A stretch of 64,000 nt of DNA, from positions 2,693,430-2,757,429 of the forward strand of contig PJRA01000508.1 in assembly GCA_016987375.1 (NCBI GenBank). The letters are read 5' to 3'. A program made the translations under genes and the position numbers. Positions 55,836-64,000 of this stretch are shown here, in pieces; positions within the stretch are counted from its first letter, which is position 1, and each line of letters begins with the position of its first letter. The stretch comes from Brachionus koreanus (lineage: Eukaryota; Rotifera; Eurotatoria; Ploima; Brachionidae). A model generated the notes under the pieces. That model was not told where the DNA came from. It worked only from the letters and a program-made list of their open reading frames with translations, and did not search any database.

Positions 55836-58800
55836 ATAGTACTAGTTTTTTTAAAATTTGGTTCAATATTTACAATTATAAAAAATTAATTTTTGAATAG
55901 TCTAAAATTAGATTAAATATTTGAATTAAAAGCTAAAATAAAATAAAATAAAATAATTAGTATGAGGAGTTTTAAATCGCATCTTGAACTCAACCTGTAT
56001 CTTTCAGCTTAGTATGAAGCAAATATTTAATTTTTAGAAGCTGTTCCCTTTGAAAATAAAAAATTCTCTTTAACCTAATACTATTTAACTAAGTCTAAAA
56101 ATCGTCTATTCAAAAATTTAATTAGTATTTTTAAAACCACCAAATAAGTATAGCTCTTTAACAAAGTAATTATATTTTTTCATATATGATATTAAATAAG
56201 ATCCTACTTGATTTGATGAAAAGCTTCTTTTCTAAAATTTTTAGAGTTTATATTTTTTGAATAATTTTAGAAAAACTAGAAAGTAAAAAATCGATAATGA
56301 AGCATCTATTTGGAAGGATATGATTAATAACTAAAAGAAATAAATTGCCAAAATGCACTAATATTTGCTAATTTGGGAAATTAGCCGACCTTTTATGTGA
56401 ATGAATGTCTAAGGAATACTTTTAAAAAATTTTTGAATGATACATTATTACTTTCATACAAGTCGCAAAGGAGTAATAATAACAATCTTGTATTCTAAAA
56501 TAAATTTAGTTGTGAAACAACATGATAAAACCCCCGTTATTCTATCAGGTTTTAAGAAATTTTAGTCATTTTTTTAGTTTGAGTTTAAAAGATATTAAAT
56601 TTTTGGCTTTTTTATGAAAAAAATATTTTTAAATTTGACAGATATATCTTTACCTTTAGATTTTTATGTATAAAATTTTTCAATTTTACTAAAATTAGTT
56701 GATATCAACTGATAAAAGCTGATATATGATAGTAACTCATATCAGATGATAAACTGTGACAAATTAATTTCCGAAACTGTATCAACTATAATAGAAATTT
56801 TTCTGAGATTATTTCCAGATTATTAAGATTAATCACTGACAATTAATTTTAAAAATTAATCCAAGCTTACAAAATTGATCTTAAAATATTTTAATTTTTA
56901 AGGAATTTATTAAAACCTTAATAGGCTTAAAGTCTTTTATTTTATTTTTTTATGTAAAAGATTTATGATTTACTCCAAACATAAAAGAGAATTTTTTGTC
57001 CGAAACTAGCTTTGAAGATGTCAATAGCTTCGTAAACTGCTTGATTTAAGTTACTAAAGATCAATTTAAATGTGCATAGTAAGTTCATATTCAAATCGTT
57101 TAAAAATTTAAATTTTAAATAATTGAAAATTTTTTCAAATTAAAGTTTATCATCAGTTTTAATGGTAATTTTCAAAAATTTTCTGCAAAAAATCAAACAT
57201 CTGCATTAAATTTTATAATAAAAATTCAAAAATAGGCAAATTAAAATATTTGATCAAATTTATATTTTTCAAATATTATCAAAATATTCAATGATTTATT
57301 TATATAATATTTAATGGCAGATTTTTATATTTTTTTTTAAGTTTCAAGCATTATTAATTAAATTTATAAATGTTTGCACAATTTTACTATTAATTTGATT
57401 TAATCAGAAGTATACAATTTATCAAAATTTATTTTAATTTTCGACTAATGGAAGAATGATAAACACTGAATTTTCGTCCAATTTGTCACTGACTTACACT
57501 TTTTTTGTTGTTTGTCAATTTTTTTTTCAAGAGCGAGTTTTTCAGCACCAGTAAATATCTTTTTCAAAAAAAAAATTCTAATATTATAAATTTTGTCCTT
57601 ATCAACAAATGTATTGACCATAGTTGCAATTTGAAAAATTTTTGTGTTAGCAAAATTTAATTAAGTTTTGTGTAACCAGATATGCAATACCCGCCGTTAT
57701 TAAATTTTTTCCTTTTTTCATCAAATCACCTAATTAGTTTTTCTATATTTTTTATCAAATAAAATGTTTGATACATTCAATCGATATATTTAATTAATAA
57801 TTTAAAATTGGAAATTATTCTTTCTAAAAAATCAAAAGTAAAAGCAGATGAAGTATTTTTTAATTGTTTTAGTAAAAAATATAATACGATGCTGTAATAA
57901 TAATAATAATGATAAGCAACAGCAGGATATACTATAAAATTTTTTTCTAGAAAAAGAATAATTAAAAATTTTTAAATGCTACAAATAAAAAAAATGTGAT
58001 CTATTTTTTGATATTTATTAAATTTTTTTAAAAATTTAATAAATAAAAACTAAATCATTAAACAACCATTTTTAGACAACCTTTTTCATGAAAAAAAAAA
58101 TCATATTCATCTTCTGATTTGAAAAAGTCTTAAACTACATAGCAATGTGACAGTTTAGTACAAAAAGGAAAAACAAAATAATTTTTTTCTAATTGTGCAA
58201 AAATGGTTCTATTACAGAGCTATTTTCTATTATCATTGTCAAAATTTAATTCGCCCTAACACATGCCCACCAATTTTAGATAATTTTTAAAGAACACACT
58301 CAAATGTCACATCCTATTCTTATTTTTTTTATGTGATTCTGTTTCATGTTTATTAAAAATTTTTATCTTAATTATTTTTCTTTAAATAAAAAAATAGAAA
58401 GCAAACAATTTTCACCAAATAAATTCGATTTTTAATTCTTAAAAGTATTCTAAATAGATTTTATTTTTTTAAATTAAATATTCGGATTCTGAGTGGTCTT
58501 TTTTTATTCAATAAAAATATTTAAGGATATATTTTTCTTTTGTTAATTGCAAAACAGGTTTAAAAAGGAATTACAGACAAATATAAATCAAGTCGAACTA
58601 AATATTTTTCATAATATTCATTATCATGCAAATATGACAATAAAAGATTTATAAATCAATATAAATAAAAACTAATTAGAAAATTAATAATAAATTAAAA
58701 CAAAGAAACAAAATGTGTATTTTTTAATTTATTTCGATAGCAATAAAGACAGAAAAAAAGATAAAATTATAAAATTTTATTTAATGCATTAAAAGCTTCA

Positions 58801-60080
58801 AATTTAATTGATTTTAAATTGGCGTATTTAAAAATAATAATTTAAGAAAAATTTCTTGTCTTAACTATTTTTTTTTAAATTAAAGCTAAGGTTAATTAAA
58901 AGGAAATAAAAAATCTTGTATATGTGCTTCTTTTTGATACATCTGTTTAATTTAAACTGAAAATACTAATTCAGCATATTTGAAAATTTGATTAAAATAC
59001 GCAAAACGGAAGAAATTTTAAAAATTTAAAATGATGCTAGTCTGTTTAAAATAACTGTTATTTAAGCTTTTTCATCTCGGAATAAAAATTTATTTGTTTA
59101 GATATTTTTTTTCTTAATCAATTAAAATTATTTTCTAAAAAATAATTACTTTAAAAGTAATTATAGTATTTTTCATTTTTTAGAAAAAAATAACACAAAT
59201 TAACTAGTTAGAACGAAAAAATAAAAATACTTAATTTATTTTTATTGTTTTTTTGATCCGGCTGGTCTTCCATGCTTATTTCTCGGTAATTTTTCAATAA
59301 CTTTAATTATACTTTTTTTGTGAATAAAGAATATTTTATTAAGAAGAGTTCGTCCAAATCGAACTGAAATAAAAAGAATTTGCCACTATTGAACAAAATT
59401 ATAGAAATGTAGTCCAAAATGATCTAAAATAAACGAAAATTTGTCATAATTAATCTCAATTAAGCTGAATTAGAGGGAATTATTCCGAATAATTTAAAGA
59501 CATAATTTAAAGAATTAATATCATCAGTTGAGAATACGCTTCTCAGTATGCTTTCTGTTTCTAGCTTGTTCTTTGTCTTCTTTCGTCAATTTATTTTTCT
59601 ATAGTGTCCCATGCAATACACAGTTCTTCTAAGCGTAAGCAAATATGATCTTGTTGAAAATAGCAGTTGAACAAGGATAATATCCTTAATTGAAAATTAC
59701 TTTTTTGGCGCTAAACAATTAATTTTTAACGCTCGAAATATTTCAATTTGCTGTTTCAAATTTATTATTTTAATTCAAATGTTTAAAATTTTTGCGATTC
59801 TATAATAAAAAAAATTAATTTTTTTAAAAGTTTAATACGAGTTTTAGAACAGCAAAATAACTAGATCTAAATATTTTTCTCATTAATTAATACAATACAT
59901 GTTTAAATGCTCCGCAGGTATCTTGCTGTAGCTTATCATTATTATTAATAATTAAAAAAAAGAGGAAGACCAAAAGGTTCGAAAAAAAATGAAAATACAG
60001 TTTCATTAAATTCAAAATTAATTATTAATTTAAGTGGACATTTTTTTCAATAAAAAAATATAAGTCTAAGCTGCAGTTTA
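55836..60080. other. gene-poor AT-rich stretch with scattered repeat tails
   Basis: No gene is supportable. Items seen: an inverted LINE-type tail at 57893-57940 (inverse reads ATCCTGCTGTTGCTTATCAT), the inverted copy of the 84-174 repeat at 58141-58225, a repeat at 58553-58670 matching 60160-60275, and a LINE-type tail at 59905-59955 (GTATCTTGCTGTAGCTTATC then ATTATTATT). Minor low-complexity (AAAAT)n occurs at about 55935-55955. Confidence 0.4.
58553..58670 (+). repeat. dispersed repeat pair (with 60160-60275)
   Basis: ACAGGTTTAAAAAGGAATTACAG then TTATCATGCAAATATGACAA then TAAAAGATTTATAAATC aligns with ACAGGCTTGAAGGAAAAAGAAGG then TTATCATGCAAATACCACAA then TAAAAGATTATTAATC. Same strand, about 1.6 kb apart. 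The class is unknown; LINE 3' UTR is possible. Confidence 0.6.
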
Positions 60081-60112
<32 letters not shown>

Positions 60113-60113
60113 A
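60081..60113. repeat. (TAC)n/(ACT)n microsatellite
   Basis: About eleven uninterrupted ACT units. It lies just downstream of a LINE-like tail, where trinucleotide tails are common. Confidence 0.9.
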
Positions 60114-60159
60114 GTTATTATTAAATTAATTTTTTCTTTTTTTTGGTTTATTACAAACA

Positions 60160-60275
60160 GGCTTGAAGGAAAAAGAAGGAATTACAGAAAAATAAAACTT
60201 AAGTCAAATTATTTTTCGTTATTTATTATCATGCAAATACCACAATAAAAGATTATTAATCATTATAAATAATAA
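60160..60275 (+). repeat. dispersed repeat, second copy
   Basis: Partner of 58553-58670. It contains AAGGAATTACAGAAAAATAA and TTATTATCATGCAAATACC. It is followed by an AATAATAAATAA tail. Confidence 0.6.
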
Positions 60276-60520
60276 TAAATAAATTATAATTGTTCCATCC
60301 GAATAATTTTGAATATGAATTGATTTATCTTGAAGCATTTAAACAAATGAAAAGCTGTACAGGAAAACAGCACCTTGAAAACAGTGGAAAAAGAGCTGAA
60401 ATGCTTATATTCGGCCAATATAATACGCAGTGTGATCTGCGCGAACCCTAATACTTTTTTTCTATTAAAACACAAATAATCATCAAACTTTAATAATTTA
60501 GAATTTTATTTTTAGATTAA

Positions 60521-61600
60521 ATGTATACACCCTGGCTGAATTACCATATTTTACCGTTAACATGCTTTGCTGGTTTGATATTTGAGTTTTTCTCGTTAAG
60601 CACATTCTACAAAATAAACAAAAGTAAACAAAGTCGTAGTTACAGCATCTACTACTTTCTCTTCATATACTCAGTCTCAGATTCAATTATTTTAACAATA
60701 TTTATTATATATGGTATTCTAAATTGTGGAAGTTACTGTCTAGTTGGCACTATAGTAGACAAATATCTTATTCAACAATATGAAAAAATACTAAAAATAT
60801 ACACATGTAACTCATTATACACATTTAATGTGCTGATTGAGTCCAAAATAGCTTGGAGTCGGTACCGAAAACTCTCTCAATTCAAAAATTTTGCATACAA
60901 AATTCGAGGACAGTCTTTGACCAACTCAAAATTGCTTAGTTTTCGAAATATTTTTGTTGCTAGCTTATTAATAATGAGTTTTGTCATCAATATTCCGTAT
61001 TTGTATTTGTATAAAATAGAAAAAATTCAAGCAATTGAAGCAAAAAACTCGAATAATACTTTGCTATCTGAGTCTTTGATTGTCCAACCTGATATGCTTA
61101 GAATAAACAACAATTTGTATCTTAGACCAATTGCCTATTTGTATTTTGTTAAAGATTTTGTTCTATTGACAATTGTTTGCATTTTGAATATAATGGTGAC
61201 CATGTCTTTTAGGAAAAATAAATTTCAATCAGGAACTAACAAACTTTGTGCCAAAGGTAAGCATTTGGCAGCTTTGCGAATAACTGACGACAGCAATAAA
61301 CTAAAATCAAAAATAAACCAACTAACTTGCAAAGAGAAAAAGATATCAACAATGATTATGATTTTGTGCATATCATTTTTTGTTGGACATTTGCCTGAAA
61401 CTATTTATAAGCTTAAAAAAAAACTGTCGTATACAAAAATAGGTACATTAAATCTAGATTTTTTTTTGTTTGTGTCTAATTTAGTTTCTAGTATGACTTC
61501 TTATTTCAATTTTTTAATTTATTTATATTATAGTCCAACATTTAGAAGGCAATTTAAAAACAATTTGCTCAGTTTTGTAAATATAAAGTCTGAGAGTTAA
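60521..61600 (+). CDS. divergent rhodopsin-like GPCR, intronless
   Basis: One exon of 359 residues with seven hydrophobic segments at about 10-31, 43-67, 88-106, 141-163, 203-227, 274-295 and 308-337. The TM2 acidic position is kept (SVSDSIIL). A Cys-containing loop precedes TM3. TM3 ends ESKIAWSRYRKL where DRY-type motifs normally stand. TM7 reads SYFNFLIYLYYSP followed by TFRRQFKNN, a degenerate NPxxY and helix 8. The third intracellular loop is about 45 residues and basic. The layout suggests a peptide-type (FMRFamide-receptor-like) orphan; the ligand cannot be told. The second extracellular loop has no Cys, so the usual TM3-ECL2 disulfide seems absent. AATAAA follows within about 70 nt of the stop. 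Confidence 0.82.
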   Translation: MYTPWLNYHILPLTCFAGLIFEFFSLSTFYKINKSKQSRSYSIYYFLFIYSVSDSIILTIFIIYGILNCGSYCLVGTIVDKYLIQQYEKILKIYTCNSLYTFNVLIESKIAWSRYRKLSQFKNFAYKIRGQSLTNSKLLSFRNIFVASLLIMSFVINIPYLYLYKIEKIQAIEAKNSNNTLLSESLIVQPDMLRINNNLYLRPIAYLYFVKDFVLLTIVCILNIMVTMSFRKNKFQSGTNKLCAKGKHLAALRITDDSNKLKSKINQLTCKEKKISTMIMILCISFFVGHLPETIYKLKKKLSYTKIGTLNLDFFLFVSNLVSSMTSYFNFLIYLYYSPTFRRQFKNNLLSFVNIKSES

Positions 61601-61774
61601 TCTCAATTAATTTTTTAATTTTCATTCCTTTTGTTTTTAATTGATTAAACATCAATTTATAAAAACAAAATAAAAAAAAGATTGAGTAAAATTTTTTTTC
61701 ATTTAATTTAATTTTACAAACAAAAAATTTTGCTTTTTTTAACATATTTTGATTAATTAGTTATCCTCAAACAT

Positions 61775-62520
61775 AAACCATTATTCTTTTAAGTTCGATT
61801 CCTCTCTTGTGCCATTAGCGGCTTTTGGAGCTAAAAAAAATTCACAGCAATTTTCTTCAAATTAGTAAAATGCCGTCAAAATATGTTATTATGCGAAAAA
61901 GATGATTAACAGAAGGAGAACTTCTGTGCTATATGCAAGATGAGGAAGAAATTCGATTTCTTCCAGCTCTTCTATTTTTGTCATTGTTCTGTCAAGCTAT
62001 ATGAATTCTAGAAGAAACAAACCTAGCTTTCAGCTGACCAAAGAAACATATTTTTCTTGAAATTAAGCATACATTCGTTCTAATTGTTCATAATAAAGTT
62101 TTGCATTTATAGCACGACCGTCTGGATCCAGCTCAAAATGTATTACTTCTTGGAAATTCAACCAAACACACAACATCACCTTTTTATCAATCTTTTTTTC
62201 AAAACTGCAATTATCGAATTATGTGCAAAGTTTATTTGATAATTGGCGAGTGCTAAGCTTTGGATTACTTTCAACAGTCGTATACTAAGCGTTCTGATCT
62301 GAAAAATATTTTAAAATCTTTGTATCCTTTTTACTTTATGTACATTCTCACTTTTTCTGCTAGACTTATTATACGAGCTACTACTGATAGGCTATTTTTT
62401 TGATAATGACGAAACAATACCAAAATTTTAAAATTTTCATTCAAAAATTTCATTTTATAAATTTTTTTAGAATTAATTATTTAAAAAATTAGACATATAA
62501 TTTTAGAGAGAATCCAATTT
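61775..62520 (-). pseudogene. mariner transposase relic
   Basis: The minus strand reads TVESNPKLSTRQLSNKLCT (second HTH region), then after a deletion FEKKIDKKVMLCVWLNFQEV and IHFELDPDGRAINAKLYYEQ, LERMY. Further on it reads KIEELEEIEFLPHLAYSTEV, degraded from the usual 'lPHPpYSPDLaPsDyh'. These are mariner-family blocks in order. The stretch between LSNKLCT and FEKK, which includes the first catalytic Asp (the usual 'TgDEkW'), is missing. The Tc1/mariner-type ends are shared with 4490-4930 and 55384-55505. Confidence 0.75.
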
Positions 62521-62698
62521 TGTTTATTTTAACATATAATATGACTTTAAGTTTTAGAAGTAAAAAGATGTTAAAATCAAAAATATCGAGAGTTGTTTAA
62601 AAGTCAAAGTCAAGTTTGGGCTGTATTTTAAAGATTTATCCTTTAAAGCCGGATCCTGGGATATCTTTATCTTGAGAAATTTATTGATATTCACCACA

Positions 62699-62814
62699 TT
62701 TTACGTAAAATTACGTTAATTCACCTAATTTGACCATAAATTAAGTGAGATACCAGTATCTAGAAAAAGTCATTTAACGTAAAATATAGTGAATTAACGT
62801 AATTTTACGTAAAA
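62699..62814. repeat. 26-bp perfect inverted repeat around a 64-nt loop
   Basis: The left arm (62699-62724: TTTTACGTAAAATTACGTTA then ATTCAC) is the exact inverse of the right arm (62789-62814: GTGAATTAACGTAATTTTAC then GTAAAA). Each arm contains the palindrome TTTTACGTAAAA. It could be a small MITE. A related motif occurs at 1230-1253. Confidence 0.8.
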
Positions 62815-63890
62815 CTCAAAAAATTTTAAATTTAAATTTTTAATGCCAAAATTCAAGAAATATATAATTGAGAATTTACAATGCATTAAAACATTTAACA
62901 TTAATAAAATTTACTTAGAAAATAAAAAAAAAATATTTTTTTTTGATTATATCATAAATTTAGATGAAATTATCAGATTTATTTGAAATCAGTTCATTTT
63001 AATCCTAGTATAAACATTCTCAAAAGTTGGATAAAAATTTTTTCAGTACTATTTAATAATTTTCGTGTTAAATTTTAAACACATTAAATTTTTAAAAAAA
63101 TATTGATCAAAATTAAGACTAAAAATTAACAAAATAATATTGCATCTGAAGAAAATATTAAAATATTGATGGAAAAAAAAACATCGGATTCTTTTTTATT
63201 TTTTATTTATAAAGAAATGATGCAGTATGATACTTGATATTTTCTGTAAGGAAATAAGCAAAAACTGCAATTATAATGTAAGGCCTTTTTTATAATATTA
63301 TTGAGAAATTGAGACAATTGTTTAGCAATGGAATCGACAAAGAAAACTTATCATTAAGGCTAAAGAGTAAAATTTTTGAGAGCTTCCATGCTTGAGTTGA
63401 ATTTAATAATGGAAAGAATCTTAAAAAACATAAATTTGGTCCTGCCGAACGTCAAAATTTCATTAGGTGATTTATGACTGTAGTTCCTGATAGAAAAGCC
63501 ACTTGATTAATAAACATAATTTTGAATAAATATCGTAATAAATTTCAGAATGCCTTTTTTTCTCAAAAAGATTCAAATAATTTAATTTTCCCATTTATAA
63601 AAGTAGATATTATTCAGTTAAAATATAATCTATTTTTTTTTAAATAGTTTATTATTATTTAAAATGGCTTCGAGTAATAAGTAATATCTGATTTTATAAT
63701 AACTGCACTTGTTCTATTTACTAGCTTTTGTTCTTTTTTAAAGAACATAATTACTGTGAAATTATGTACTTAATCAGATTGTAAAATTATTACAGAGACT
63801 TTCTGTATTTTCTGTATAGAAAATAATCTAAAACATACTAAAGAAAACGATTTTAAAAAAAACATATTTGAAAAATTTTATTCAAAATGC
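62815..63890. other. AT-rich spacer before the right-edge gene
   Basis: No gene or repeat recognised. It probably includes the 3' UTR of the minus-strand gene ending at 63891. Confidence 0.4.
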
Positions 63891-64000
63891 TTAAAATGGT
63901 TTAAATTTTCTAGCTTGTTTCATGGTTTCAATTCGTTTTTTGTCTTCTTCGAATTTTTTTCTCAACTGAGCAATATACTCCTTTTTAGATTCTTTTATTT
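63891..64000 (-). CDS. C-terminal end of an unidentified gene (partial)
   Basis: Open on the minus strand from the window edge to a TAA at 63893-63891. The 36 residues are highly charged and helical (KESKKEYIAQLRKKFEEDKK then RIETMKQARKFKPF). Composition and the basic C-terminus suggest a coiled-coil, RNA- or ribosome-associated protein, but I cannot name it. The 5' part lies to the right of the window. Confidence 0.55.
   Translation of the reverse strand, partial: IKESKKEYIAQLRKKFEEDKKRIETMKQARKFKPF

Noticed and set aside
61790..61815. tRNA T-arm-like AGTTCGATTCCTC
   Set aside because: It is part of the mariner end, repeated at 4525, and has no acceptor or anticodon arms around it.

Overview
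This is an AT-rich metazoan nuclear window with spliced genes. Many introns are only about 45-60 nt, with GT..AG borders and T/A-rich interiors. There are three assembly gaps: 18554-19302, 30789-30853 and 48632-48683. The gene set is animal: lysosomal-type GH20 hexosaminidase, Ras, PLAC8, GAPR-1-like CAP, DEG/ENaC, diacylglycerol kinase epsilon, a mesothelin/stereocilin-like GPI protein, rabenosyn-5 and a rhodopsin-like GPCR. Base composition, intron style and repeat load resemble a small invertebrate such as a monogonont rotifer (Brachionus type). That assignment is inference only.

Layout. 1-10.3 kb: a piggyBac relic, then a minus-strand GH20 gene whose last exon(s) lie off the left edge and whose 6.6-kb intron is full of fold-back elements. 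11.6-12.5 kb: a complete six-exon Ras gene. 13.3-15.6 kb: decayed ORFs and a TIR-bounded element. 16.7-17.9 kb: a four-exon PLAC8 gene (+) convergent with a CAP gene (-). 18.4-22.8 kb: an intronless DEG/ENaC channel and a bacterial-like methyltransferase fragment, flanked on both sides by copies of a Tc1-like element. 22.1-28.6 kb: LINE, hAT and Tc1 relics. 29.2-33.0 kb: a six-exon DGK-epsilon gene whose first intron carries two unrelated LINE fragments. 36.9-41.2 kb: a nine-exon mesothelin-like secreted, probably GPI-anchored protein. 43.4-46.9 kb: a five-exon rabenosyn-5 gene with a hAT-like MITE in an intron. 47-60 kb: a gene-poor stretch of fold-back elements and LINE tails. 60.5-61.6 kb: an intronless divergent GPCR. 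61.8-62.5 kb: a mariner relic. 63.9-64 kb: the 3' end of a minus-strand gene entering from the right.

I see no operon logic. The genes are independent cell-signalling (Ras, DGK), endosomal trafficking (rabenosyn), surface (DEG/ENaC, GPCR, mesothelin-like) and secreted/lysosomal functions. The most notable observations are three. First, the GH20 protein has an intact frame but its catalytic Glu is Lys, a likely pseudoenzyme. Second, there is a family of about 190-bp fold-back MITEs with exact 8-bp target duplications. Third, a separate almost perfect 314-bp palindromic element has a 9-bp duplication. Exon coordinates were placed by eye from reading frame, splice phase and protein family patterns; no alignment or transcript was available.
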